Positions 47,238 to 55,171 of a DNA stretch of 64,000 nucleotides are shown piece by piece. The DNA comes from Arthrobacter citreus (lineage in GTDB: Bacteria > Actinomycetota > Actinomycetes > Actinomycetales > Micrococcaceae), in NCBI RefSeq assembly GCF_009192745.1, contig NZ_VTFV01000002.1, forward strand, positions 744,001 to 808,000, given 5' to 3'. Each line of letters opens with the position of its first letter. The first letter of the stretch is position 1. The notes beneath the pieces were generated by a model. The model had not been told where the DNA came from. It did no database searches and saw only the letters and a list, made by a program, of their open reading frames with translations. Made by a program: the position numbers and the translations under genes.

Positions 47238-48296
47238 TCACGTTCCGGAAACCGTCATCACGATGCTTCCCTGTACCTGGCCGGATTCGAGTCTTGCCAT
47301 GGCAGCCGCGACGTCGGCCAGCGGGAACCGGCTGTCAATGTGCGGTACAACAGCGCCCGATTCCAGCAGCCCGTTCAGCCGCTCAAGTTCCGCGCCGCTC
47401 TCCTTCGCCAGCACATTCCTGAAGCGCCTGTGGCCCCGGTCCAGCATTGAGAGGAAGCGTCCGGCCAGTTGGCGCTCGATCATTCCTCCGGTCACCCTGC
47501 CGCCTTCCTCACCGCCCACCAGTGCAGCGGTTCCACCCGGTTTCAGTGCCCGCCGGAGCCTGGCGAGGGAAGGGTTGCCTGCGATGTCGATGACCGCGTC
47601 ATAAGCACCTGCTGACGCGGCGAAGTCCTCCGACTGATAATCCAGGACGTTCTGCGCCCCCAGGCCACGCACAAAACCGGCCTTGCCGGCAGAGCAGACG
47701 CCGGTCACCTCCGCACCGGCCGCAACCGCGAGCTGCACGGCGAGACTGCCCACCCCTCCGGAGGCGCCGGTGACCAGCACCCGCTGCCCGCGGGACACCC
47801 GTGCGGCGTCGGCCACTGCCTGAAGCGCGGTAAGCCCGGAGACCGGAACGGCAGCAGCCCGCTCGAAATCCAGGCCCTCGGGCATCGGCGCCAGCTTGCG
47901 TTCCAGTGCCGCGGCGTAGCCGGCGAAGGAGCCCTTCCCGATGCCGTACACCCGGTCTCCGGGTTTGAACCGCGTGACATCCTCGCCGACGGCCATGACG
48001 GTGCCGGCCAGATTGTGCCCGGCCACCTGCTGACGAGGGGAACGGAGACCAAAGAACACTCTGAGCAGATAGGGAGTACCCGTCATCACGTGCCAGGCTC
48101 CTTTGGCAAGTCCTGCGGCGTGCACTTGGACGAGGACGTCGCCGGCCGAGATCACCGGAATCGGCACCGTTTTTATCGTGAGTACGTCAGTGCCGCCGTA
48201 ACCGTCCTGAACCACGGCGGTCATCTGTGGAGGCAGGGCGGCGCCTTGCCCCGGCACAGTTCGGCTGAGCGGAGATCGGGAGCTGGTTCCAAACAT
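47238..48296 (-). CDS. NAD(P)-dependent oxidoreductase, MDR family (quinone oxidoreductase-like)
   Basis: A medium-chain dehydrogenase/reductase of 352 residues. The catalytic domain contains GHNLAGTVMAVGEDVTRFKPGDRVYG. No structural-zinc cysteine cluster is visible, which places it with zinc-free quinone-oxidoreductase-like enzymes. The cofactor fold is VLVTGASGGVGSLAVQLAVAAGAEVTGVCS. Substrate unknown. The divergent TetR gene and its palindromic operator suggest induction by an electrophile or drug. Start at 48296 (MFGTSSRS); a later start near MTAVVQ is possible. Confidence 0.85.
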   Translation of the reverse strand: MFGTSSRSPLSRTVPGQGAALPPQMTAVVQDGYGGTDVLTIKTVPIPVISAGDVLVQVHAAGLAKGAWHVMTGTPYLLRVFFGLRSPRQQVAGHNLAGTVMAVGEDVTRFKPGDRVYGIGKGSFAGYAAALERKLAPMPEGLDFERAAAVPVSGLTALQAVADAARVSRGQRVLVTGASGGVGSLAVQLAVAAGAEVTGVCSAGKAGFVRGLGAQNVLDYQSEDFAASAGAYDAVIDIAGNPSLARLRRALKPGGTAALVGGEEGGRVTGGMIERQLAGRFLSMLDRGHRRFRNVLAKESGAELERLNGLLESGAVVPHIDSRFPLADVAAAMARLESGQVQGSIVMTVSGT

Positions 48297-48319
48297 AAGA
48301 AGCCCTTCTTTGTCTCGTT

Positions 48320-48360
48320 GCCTTACTTAGTAAGGCTGACGCTACCGTACAAAGTAAGGC
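48320..48360. promoter_or_regulatory. TetR operator between oxidoreductase and TetR genes
   Basis: GCCTTACT-t-AGTAAGGC (48320-48336) is a perfect 17-bp palindrome. A further half site AGTAAGGC lies at 48353-48360, just before the TetR start. Placement between divergent genes fits repression of both. Confidence 0.7.
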
Positions 48361-48379
48361 GGCGGTAGAGTTGGCGGAA

Positions 48380-49060
48380 ATGAATGAACAAACGGATTTC
48401 TCCCGCCGCCCGCTGACCCGCGAACTGGTGCTCCGCCGCGCCGTCGAACTCGCTGATGAAGGCGGCCTCAGTGCGCTCACCATGCGCTCACTGGCGCAGG
48501 CCCTGGGGGTCAAGCCCATGTCCCTCTACCACCACGTTGCCAATAAGGATGACATCCTGGACGGCCTTGTGGACCTCGTCTTCGCGGAAGTCGACCTGCC
48601 GTCGGACGGGCCGTGGCGCCGGGAGATGGAACACCGGGCGGCATCCCTGCGGAGCGCCCTTGCCAGGCATCCCTGGTCGGTGGGGTTGCTGGAAACGCGC
48701 ACGTCTCCGGGCGCTGCCACCCTGCAGCACCACAATGCCGTGCTGCGTGTGCTGCGGGAGGCCGGTTTCAGCATTGAGGGAGCAGGGCATGCGTATGCGC
48801 TGCTGGACAGCTATATCTACGGGTTCGCGCTGCAGGAGGCGGGCCTGCCCGTTGGCACTCCGGACTCAGACCCCGAGGTCGTGGAAGCAATGGCGAGGTC
48901 CTTTTCCCCGTCTGACCTGCCCTACCTCGCCGAAACGGCCATGTACCGCGTGATGCAGCCGGCCTATGCCTTCGGAGACGAGTTCGGATTTGGTCTGGGG
49001 ATCATTCTGGACGGGCTGGAGGGACTCCTGGCACGCGAGCGGGAATTGGGTGCGGAATAG
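48380..49060 (+). CDS. TetR family transcriptional regulator
   Basis: A 226-residue regulator. The helix-turn-helix is LTRELVLRRAVELADEGGLSALTMRSLAQALGVKPMSLYHHVANKDDILDGL. The C-terminal domain resembles the tetracycline-repressor class (TetR_C_1), with YALLDSYIYGFALQEAGLP. It probably represses the divergent MDR oxidoreductase and itself through the palindrome at 48320-48336. ATG at 48380 is preferred; an in-frame TTG at 48371 is possible. Confidence 0.9.
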   Translation: MNEQTDFSRRPLTRELVLRRAVELADEGGLSALTMRSLAQALGVKPMSLYHHVANKDDILDGLVDLVFAEVDLPSDGPWRREMEHRAASLRSALARHPWSVGLLETRTSPGAATLQHHNAVLRVLREAGFSIEGAGHAYALLDSYIYGFALQEAGLPVGTPDSDPEVVEAMARSFSPSDLPYLAETAMYRVMQPAYAFGDEFGFGLGIILDGLEGLLARERELGAE

Positions 49061-49105
49061 CGGCCGGCTGATGCCTGCGCGCGGCCTGGCCGATAGTGTG
49101 GATTG

Positions 49106-49861
49106 ATGGCAACACCTGACCTCCCGGCCCGATCACGCCGCACTGTCCTGCAGGAAGCGCCGCTGTCCTACCGCTTCACCAAGACCGACGGCGCGGCCCT
49201 GGCCTTCTATGTCGGTGCGATGCTGCTGCTGAGCCTGACGCCGGTGGCGCTCGCGGTGACCGCCGTGATCACGGACCCGGTAACGGCGTCGTACGCCGTG
49301 AACTTCACGTTCTACCTGATCGCCGGAATCCTCGCACTGGTTGCCGCCCGGGAGTACGTGGTGCGCGAAACCAGGATCCTGGCGACGCGGCCCTGGCTCA
49401 CGCTGGGCGTGATCCCGCTGTCCATCATCGCGATGCTGGTCGCCACGATGATCCTGGTACTCCTGACCGGCCCGCCGGAAACCGCAGTGAACCAAGTTGC
49501 GGCACAGGACCTGATGACGTCGGTGTCCCCGTGGCTGATCGTGCCGCTTTTCGTAGTGCTTGCCCCGTTTGTGGAGGAGTACATCTACCGCCACCTGCTG
49601 ATTGGAAAGCTGTCGCGGCGGGTGAATATCTGGGTGTGCAGCCTACTCTCCGTGCTTGTCTTCTCCGGCATCCACGTGCTGGGGGAGTCTGAGTTCTCCC
49701 TGGCCGTGCTGGTGCCGTACCTGGCCATGGGAGCTGTGCTGGTGGGAGTCTACGTCTGGGCAGGAAATAACTTCATGCTGTCCTACTTTGTGCACGCGGC
49801 GAAGAACCTGCTGGCCGTGGTCCTGACCTACGCTGTGCCGGCGGAGCTGCTGCAGCAGTAA
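49106..49861 (+). CDS. CPBP family intramembrane glutamic endopeptidase
   Basis: A membrane protein of 251 residues with about eight helices, belonging to the Abi/CAAX-protease-like CPBP family. The catalytic motifs are FVEEYIYRHLL (E-E-x-x-x-R), VFSGIHVLGE (F-x-x-x-H) and SYFVHAAKNLL (H-x-x-x-N). Bacterial members cut within membranes or act in bacteriocin immunity, and the substrate here is unknown. The ATG at 49106 is the second codon of a longer TTG-started frame. Single gene. Confidence 0.88.
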   Translation: MATPDLPARSRRTVLQEAPLSYRFTKTDGAALAFYVGAMLLLSLTPVALAVTAVITDPVTASYAVNFTFYLIAGILALVAAREYVVRETRILATRPWLTLGVIPLSIIAMLVATMILVLLTGPPETAVNQVAAQDLMTSVSPWLIVPLFVVLAPFVEEYIYRHLLIGKLSRRVNIWVCSLLSVLVFSGIHVLGESEFSLAVLVPYLAMGAVLVGVYVWAGNNFMLSYFVHAAKNLLAVVLTYAVPAELLQQ

Positions 49862-49878
49862 GGCAATCCAGCGGCCGC

Positions 49879-50319
49879 CTAGCTGATGCAGAACTCGTTG
49901 CCCTCCGGGTCCGCCATCGTGTACCAGAGATGCGGACCCTGGCTGGCCTCCCAGAGGAACGTGGCGCCGCGGGCTTCAAGGGCTGCGCGGGTGGCGTTGA
50001 TGTCCTCGCCCGAGAGCCGGATGTCCAGGTGGATCCGGTCCTTGACCGTCTTGGGCTCCGGAACCGGCTGGAACAGGATGCGCATGGGAGTCACCGGGGA
50101 TCCCGGCGGAACCGGCTGCAGGACCGCTGATCCGGCCGCCCACATTCGGGTTCCGTTGTGGTCAATGACGTCATCCGGGGAGGCAAAGCCCTTCGCGAGC
50201 ATTTCGTCGATGAAGTCCTGGTTGGTTTCCTCGACCGGCCAGCCGAGGGTTTCCGCCCACCAGTCGGCCTGGTCGTGGGCGTTCTTGCAGTCGATGCAGA
50301 TCTGGATGTCGTAAGCCAT
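49879..50319 (-). CDS. VOC family protein (glyoxalase-like)
   Basis: A 146-residue protein of two paired beta-alpha-beta modules as in glyoxalase I and extradiol dioxygenases. Start AYDIQICIDCKNAHDQADWWAETLGW and end LWYTMADPEGNEFCIS are typical of the actinobacterial glyoxalase-like group. Metal binding is uncertain. No operon partner; it converges on the CPBP gene. Function unknown. Confidence 0.85.
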   Translation of the reverse strand: MAYDIQICIDCKNAHDQADWWAETLGWPVEETNQDFIDEMLAKGFASPDDVIDHNGTRMWAAGSAVLQPVPPGSPVTPMRILFQPVPEPKTVKDRIHLDIRLSGEDINATRAALEARGATFLWEASQGPHLWYTMADPEGNEFCIS

Positions 50320-50413
50320 AGGGCCAAACCTAGAGCAGCTTCGGCCGTGCGGCCTTCATAATGCGGACAAGTGCCGTCCGGAATCGGGCCTGCCCCTAAA
50401 CTGGGCGGCACAT

Positions 50414-50743
50414 ATGGCAGGGGGAATGATGCTTGAGTTCCACGACGACGCAATGCTGCGGCTGCAGGGCATGCAGCCCAACTGGATGGCACCAAAACCC
50501 ATTCCTGCAGGCTTGGACGCCCTTCTGAGGTGGCCGGCGCTTTTTCGGAACCTGCCGCAGCGCGAGGCCACTGCTGTGCGGGAGGCCTGTGCTGCCGTCT
50601 GGTGTGCGGGATGGACTGCTCCGGACCGGCGGGACGTAGCGGACCTTGTGGCGGAGATCGAGGGCGGAATCGACCTTACGGAGTATCGGCGTCGTATGCG
50701 GCTGCGTTACCCGAATGCCCCGGAAGAACCGTCACGTGTTTGA
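50414..50743 (+). CDS. Hypothetical protein, 109 aa
   Basis: A small acidic to neutral helical protein (MAGGMMLEFHDDAMLRLQGM...), with no signal peptide or membrane helix and no recognised family. Starts at 50414, 50426 and 50429 are all in frame, the last two better placed after GGGGG. Its last codons (from 50731) lie inside the left copy of the 34-bp direct repeat that flanks the downstream catabolic genes. This matters if the 3' end was reshaped by that event. Confidence 0.5.
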   Translation: MAGGMMLEFHDDAMLRLQGMQPNWMAPKPIPAGLDALLRWPALFRNLPQREATAVREACAAVWCAGWTAPDRRDVADLVAEIEGGIDLTEYRRRMRLRYPNAPEEPSRV

Positions 50744-50764
50744 CCGCCCCTGCCTGTTCTGCGA
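50731..50764. repeat. 34-bp direct repeat, left copy
   Basis: Matches 59097-59130 at 31 of 34 positions, with the core TGTTTGACCGCCCC and CCTGTTCTGCGA identical. The two copies bracket the genes from 51044 to 59080. Confidence 0.8.
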
Positions 50765-51043
50765 AGTCCGTGAGATGAGGACGAGACCCCGGTTTCGACC
50801 GCAATACCGCCGAGGACGGCTGATGCCACTGCCAACTGCCCACTGCCTCACGAGCATCATCTCTGTGTTGAACGGTTTGCGCTTGTTTGGGGAACGATGG
50901 TCAGTGAACGGGCCGCCGGTTGATGCCAAGCCAACATGGTTCCGCTCTGCGGAAAAGGGTTCCGGGCATTTTCATTGTGGCTGGTCAGCCGCTCTTCCTA
51001 GGCTGAAAGCACATTGGAGTACAGCCACAGGGGAGTGTAGATC
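50744..51043. other. 300-bp promoter region of the catabolic island
   Basis: No coding frame is supported. It holds the end of the left direct repeat, then about 170 bp without clear structure, then the 39-bp operator-like element (50939-50977), the matching promoter (50975-51004) and the ribosome site GGGGAG of the dehydrogenase gene. Confidence 0.6.
50939..50977 (+). promoter_or_regulatory. IclR-type operator element, copy 1
   Basis: Contains the perfect dyad TTCCGC-tct-GCGGAA (50940-50954), a further TTCCG (50960-50964) and ends ATTTTCATTG. Copy 2 at 55047-55085 shares TTCCG-N5-CGGAA, the extra TTCCG and the ending at identical spacing. It ends over the -35 box TTGTGG (50975-50980), which is followed after 18 bp by TAGGCT (50999-51004). 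Confidence 0.7.
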
Positions 51044-52558
51044 GTGCGGGTTGGGGTCGTAGGGGCAGGGGTTATGGGGCGGGGCATCGCTGCCGCCTCG
51101 GCAGTCGCAGGACATGAAGTTCTGCTTTACGACGTCATTCCAGGCGCTGCACAGACTGCCCTGGACGGAATTGAACAGAGCCTGGCGCGCCGGGCGCTCA
51201 AGGGCAGGATTACGGAGTCAGAGGTTGTCCTCGCCCGTGGGCGGCTCCGGGCAGCTGGTGCACTGACTGAGCTCAGCCTCTGCCGTATCGTCGTCGAGGC
51301 AGTCATCGAGTCGCTTGAGGCCAAACAGCAGGTTTTTGCAGCACTGGAGGACAACGTCAGCACGGATGCGATCCTGGCCACCAACACCTCGTCCCTGTCC
51401 GTGGCAGCCATCGCCCGCGGAACCGCGCATCCGGAACGCTTCCTGGGAATGCACTTCTTCAACCCCGTCAGCGCCATGGACCTCGTGGAGATCGTCCCGG
51501 GCCCGGCCACGGGACCCGAGGTACTCGCCGGCGCACAGGCCTTCATCCGGGGCCTGGGCAAGACGGATGTCGTGGTTAGGGACAGCCCAGGTTTCCTGGT
51601 GAACCTCGCTGGTCGTGCACTCGCCACGGAAGCCCTGCATATCGTCCAGGACGGCGCGGCCAGTTTCCGGCAAGTGGACACCGTCGCCCGGAGGAACCTT
51701 GGTTTTCCGTTGGGGCCCTTCGAGCTCATGGACCTAACCGGCATGGACGTGAACTATCCGGTGACAGCCAATCTTTTCGAACACAATTTCGCAGACGACA
51801 GGCTGCGGTCGACCTGGTATCACCGCTGGTTGTTCGAAGCCGGCATGCTGGGCAGGAAGACGGGGCAGGGATACTACGCGTACCCCGAGCGGACGCCTGA
51901 GCCATCTGCTCAGGACGTACTGGCGCCATCCGGCAACGACGTGCCTGCGGTAACGGTCGCGGGCGGATTCGCCGCGCTGCTTAAGGACTGGCTTACGGAA
52001 CGAGGAGTGCCTGTCACCGACGTCGTGGCAGATGCGGCCCTCTGTGTGGTGGCAGCGGAGGGCCTTGATGCCTCCCGAACGGCCGCGGCCCTGGGGGTTG
52101 ACCCCAGACGGACCGTTGCCCTTGATCTCTGGGATCCCGACGCGCCCGTTACGGTCCTCATGGTTCCGCCCGGTGTCCCCACTGAGACCGTGGGAGCCCT
52201 GGCGGCGCATCTGCGTCGCAGGCAGGACGTGGAGGTGATCGCCGACACTCCCGGATTCATTGGCCAGCGTTTGCTGGCCGCGGTCATTAATCTGGCTTGC
52301 GACATTGCCCAGCGGAGGATCGCTTCGCCGGCTGACATCGACACTGCCGTGACACTCGGACTTGGGTACCCCTACGGACCCCTGGCCTGGGCTGATCAAG
52401 TGGGGCCTGAAAGGATCGTCCGTGTTCTCGATGGCATGTTCGAGGCGACTCGGGACCCGCGTTACCGCTGCAGTCCCTGGCTGCGCCGCCGCGCAGCGGC
52501 CGGCCTTTCCTGTCTCGAACCGGACTATGAACCCGGGGCTCCGCTTTCCCAGCTTTGA
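51044..52558 (+). CDS. 3-hydroxyacyl-CoA dehydrogenase (PaaH-like, two 3HCDH domains)
   Basis: Oxidises a 3-hydroxyacyl-CoA to the 3-oxoacyl-CoA with NAD+. The 504 residues comprise a Rossmann fold (VGVVGAGVMGRGIAAASAVAG), the catalytic His region GMHFFNPVSAMDLVEIV, and two consecutive C-terminal dimerisation domains (DSPGFLVNLAGRALATEAL and DTPGFIGQRLLAAVINLAC). This layout matches PaaH/PaaC 3-hydroxyadipyl-CoA dehydrogenases. GTG start with GGGGAG upstream. First gene of a three-gene operon with two crotonases, preceded by the IclR-type element. Confidence 0.9.
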   Translation: MRVGVVGAGVMGRGIAAASAVAGHEVLLYDVIPGAAQTALDGIEQSLARRALKGRITESEVVLARGRLRAAGALTELSLCRIVVEAVIESLEAKQQVFAALEDNVSTDAILATNTSSLSVAAIARGTAHPERFLGMHFFNPVSAMDLVEIVPGPATGPEVLAGAQAFIRGLGKTDVVVRDSPGFLVNLAGRALATEALHIVQDGAASFRQVDTVARRNLGFPLGPFELMDLTGMDVNYPVTANLFEHNFADDRLRSTWYHRWLFEAGMLGRKTGQGYYAYPERTPEPSAQDVLAPSGNDVPAVTVAGGFAALLKDWLTERGVPVTDVVADAALCVVAAEGLDASRTAAALGVDPRRTVALDLWDPDAPVTVLMVPPGVPTETVGALAAHLRRRQDVEVIADTPGFIGQRLLAAVINLACDIAQRRIASPADIDTAVTLGLGYPYGPLAWADQVGPERIVRVLDGMFEATRDPRYRCSPWLRRRAAAGLSCLEPDYEPGAPLSQL

Positions 52559-52599
52559 ACCCAGCAGCAACAACCGTTACAACACGAAGGAATGACCAG

Positions 52600-53409
52600 A
52601 TGTCGGTATATGACGCATACGAGCACCTGCTGATCGAGGAAGTTGAGGAGGGCATTCTCAGAGTCACCATGCACAGTCCGGGACGGCTTAATGCCGCTCA
52701 CGCAGGAATGCACACCGAGCTGGCCCGGATCTGGAAAGACATAGACGAGGATCCGAACGTCAACGTCGCCATCCTGACCGGATCCGGGGGAGTCTTCTCA
52801 GCGGGCGGGGACCTGGACCTGGTAAAGGACATGTCGGAAAATTTCGATGTCCTGACCCGGGTCTGGAAGGAAGCCCGTGACCTCGTCTACAACGTCATTA
52901 ACTGTTCTAAGCCGATTGTCTCCGCGATGGAAGGTCCAGCCGTGGGCGCCGGGCTGGCCGCTGGCCTGCTTGCCGACATTTCCATCGCCGCGAAGGATGC
53001 TCGCATCATCGACGGACACACCCGCTTGGGCGTGGCGGCGGGGGACCATGCGGCTATCGTATGGCCTCTGCTCTGCGGCATGGCCAAGTCGAAGTACCAC
53101 CTCATGCTTTGTGAGCAAGTGACAGGTGAGGAAGCCGAACGCATGGGCCTCGTTTCGCTGACCGTCGACGCCGGCGACGTTCAGGACCGGGCGCTTGAAG
53201 TGGCTAGGAAACTGAACCGCGGTTCCAAGACAGCACTTCGTTGGACCAAGTACGCGCTCAATAACTGGCTGCGGATGGCAGGGCCAACCTTTGACGCAAG
53301 CCTGGCGCTGGAGTTCATGGGTTTCAACGGGCCGGACATCAGGGAAGGCCGGGCCTCCGTGCTGGAGAAGCGCCGTCCGCAGTTCGGCGCTCCGGCAGAG
53401 ACACGCTGA
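52600..53409 (+). CDS. Atypical enoyl-CoA hydratase/isomerase family protein
   Basis: A crotonase-fold protein of 269 residues. The oxyanion-hole segment [15 protein letters not shown] and the motif [21 protein letters not shown] are intact. The two glutamates used by classic hydratases are missing: the first position reads DGHTRLG (His140), and the region of the second reads [10 protein letters not shown]. An Asp occurs in AAGDHAA (Asp149). It may therefore be a hydrolase, isomerase or ring-cleaving enzyme rather than a simple hydratase. ATG at 52600 follows GAAGGA. Same operon as its neighbours. Confidence 0.82.
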   Translation: MSVYDAYEHLLIEEVEEGILRVTMHSPGRLNAAHAGMHTELARIWKDIDEDPNVNVAILTGSGGVFSAGGDLDLVKDMSENFDVLTRVWKEARDLVYNVINCSKPIVSAMEGPAVGAGLAAGLLADISIAAKDARIIDGHTRLGVAAGDHAAIVWPLLCGMAKSKYHLMLCEQVTGEEAERMGLVSLTVDAGDVQDRALEVARKLNRGSKTALRWTKYALNNWLRMAGPTFDASLALEFMGFNGPDIREGRASVLEKRRPQFGAPAETR

Positions 53410-53411
53410 AC

Positions 53412-54206
53412 ATGGTTGCAAGCGACGTGGGCGCTGTGGGACATATCCTCGTCGAGGCGCCTGCCCCGGGAGTAGCGCTGGTGCGCATCTGCCGGCCGGA
53501 GGCGCGCAACGCCCTGTCCATGCCACTGCGTGAGGAACTTGCGGACGTCTTCCACGCGCTGGAAGCGGACCACGCCGTCCGGGCCGTGGTCCTGGCCGGG
53601 ACGGATGGGTTCTTTGCCGCCGGCGCGGATGTCAGGAGCATGGTCGGGGTTGGGCCCATTGAGATGTACCAGCGTCACACAGAGCGGCTGTGGGGAGCGG
53701 TGGGTTCCTTCAGCCGCCCGGTCATCGCCGCCGTTAACGGGCATGCTCTCGGTGGCGGACTTGAACTGGCGATGAACACTGACATCATCATCGCCGCCGA
53801 TTCAGCGAAGCTCGGTCAGCCCGAGGTCCGCCTGGGCATTATGCCGGGCGCAGGGGGGACCCAGCGGCTGCTGCGGGCAGTTGGAAAATTCCACGCAATG
53901 CGGCTGTGCCTGACGGGTGAGACCATCACGGCCACCGAAGCGCGGGATATGGGACTCGTCTCGATGGTGGTCCCGTCCGCCGAGGTGGAAGAGACCGCTG
54001 TCCGGATGGCGCAGGATATCGCGGCCCTTCCGGCGGTAGCGGTGGAACAGATCAAGGAAGTGATCACTCTGGGCGCGGATGCGCCGCTGGAAGCAGCCAT
54101 GGCTCTGGAGCGCAAGGCGCTGCAGCTGCTATTCGCCAGCGCGGACAAGGAAGAAGGACTGGTCGCTTTCACCGAAAAACGCCGTCCGAACTTCACGGGC
54201 CGGTAA
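53412..54206 (+). CDS. Enoyl-CoA hydratase, PaaF-like
   Basis: A 264-residue crotonase. The first catalytic glutamate is present (Glu138 in [20 protein letters not shown]), while the second is Arg164 (HAMRLCLTG). E. coli PaaF likewise lacks the second glutamate and has Lys there, so the protein resembles phenylacetate-pathway hydratases more than fatty-acid ones. It ends KRRPNFTGR. It starts right after the stop of the previous crotonase gene and ends at a two-way terminator. Confidence 0.88.
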   Translation: MVASDVGAVGHILVEAPAPGVALVRICRPEARNALSMPLREELADVFHALEADHAVRAVVLAGTDGFFAAGADVRSMVGVGPIEMYQRHTERLWGAVGSFSRPVIAAVNGHALGGGLELAMNTDIIIAADSAKLGQPEVRLGIMPGAGGTQRLLRAVGKFHAMRLCLTGETITATEARDMGLVSMVVPSAEVEETAVRMAQDIAALPAVAVEQIKEVITLGADAPLEAAMALERKALQLLFASADKEEGLVAFTEKRRPNFTGR

Positions 54207-54207
54207 C

Positions 54208-54251
54208 AATGATTGTGGGGCAGCTGCTGAAGCAGCTGCCCCACAATCATT
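54208..54251. terminator. Bidirectional terminator between convergent genes
   Basis: Perfect 21-nt arms (54208-54228 and 54231-54251), starting AATGATTGTGGGGCAGC on both strands, separated by only two bases. It lies exactly between the stops of the convergent hydratase and IclR genes. Confidence 0.85.
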
Positions 54252-54256
54252 CCCAG

Positions 54257-54997
54257 TTAGTCGGCGAGGTAGTCCGCGGACTGGAGCAGCGGCGGGACCA
54301 GTTCGGCGGCGATATCCGCCGCCTCAAGCTGACTGGTCCGGGCGATGAGGGTCAGGGCATACAGTTCGCCGCTGCACCGGACAGGAACAGCTACGCCGCC
54401 GAGGTCCGTGTTCCAGCCTCCGATGCTGGACACATACCGACCCGATGCCGCCGCCAGACGTTCCTCGAAAGGTGTGACGGGCTGGCCGCGGCGTTCAAGG
54501 TCATAACGGATGGATGACGTCAGTCGGCTCTTCTCGGGTTCCTCCGACGCTGCGACAAACGCCAGCCCTGCCGCCGAAACCGAGATGGGCAACCGTCCGC
54601 CAACTGCGAGGTTGACACTGCTGGAATTACGCGGACGCGTAACGCTCATAAACGTCATGTGCAGGCCGTCCCGGGTTGCCAGGGCAGCAGTGAGCCCGGT
54701 CGTATCGGCAAGGCTGTCCAACGCCCTGCGCGCCCGTCCGGCGATCGGAAGGTTCACCAGGACCGGGTAGCCCAGACGCAGGTTTTTCGGAGTCAGATAG
54801 TAGGCGCCGGAATCAGAACTGACTCTGAGATACCCCAACTGGACCAGACTGTCCGTGAGCCGGGAAACAGTGGAAGGCGGGAGTCCGGTGGCACGTGAAA
54901 GCTGTCCGTTGCCCATGGAACCCGTTGCGCGGGAGAGGACTTCAAGGATCTTTAGCCCGCGGGCGAGGGCTTCTATGGGTCTGGTAGGGGAGCTCAC
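54257..54997 (-). CDS. IclR family transcriptional regulator
   Basis: A 246-residue regulator. The N-terminal winged helix reads ALARGLKILEVLSRATGSMGNGQLSRATGLPPSTVSRLTDSLVQLGYL. The C-terminal effector domain spans residues 80-246 with LADTTGLTAALATRDGLHMTF. IclR proteins of catabolic clusters usually sense a pathway acid or CoA thioester. The shared 39-bp elements before both operons here are its probable targets, and their place upstream of the -35 box suggests activation. The GTG at 54997 is preferred; an in-frame start at 55018 is possible. Confidence 0.9.
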   Translation of the reverse strand: MSSPTRPIEALARGLKILEVLSRATGSMGNGQLSRATGLPPSTVSRLTDSLVQLGYLRVSSDSGAYYLTPKNLRLGYPVLVNLPIAGRARRALDSLADTTGLTAALATRDGLHMTFMSVTRPRNSSSVNLAVGGRLPISVSAAGLAFVAASEEPEKSRLTSSIRYDLERRGQPVTPFEERLAAASGRYVSSIGGWNTDLGGVAVPVRCSGELYALTLIARTSQLEAADIAAELVPPLLQSADYLAD

Positions 54998-55046
54998 ATA
55001 TCTGATCGTAGCGATCAACCGCTGCCCCGGCTGAAACTGGACGCAC

Positions 55047-55085
55047 GTTCCGACAGGCGGAAATAGCTTCCGACAATTTTCATTG
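55047..55085 (+). promoter_or_regulatory. IclR-type operator element, copy 2
   Basis: Contains the dyad TTCCG-acagg-CGGAA (55048-55062), a further TTCCG and the ending ATTTTCATTG, the same order and spacing as copy 1 at 50939. It overlaps the -35 box TTGAAG (55083-55088), followed after 18 bp by TAGCGT (55107-55112). It lies between the IclR gene and the AtoE-type transporter, so it could control both. Confidence 0.7.
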
Positions 55086-55171
55086 AAGCCTGCGACAGTG
55101 CCTCATTAGCGTGATGGGACGGGCAATGCCGAGAACCCCGTATCCACTCCGAAACGAAAGTCGAGCTGTCC

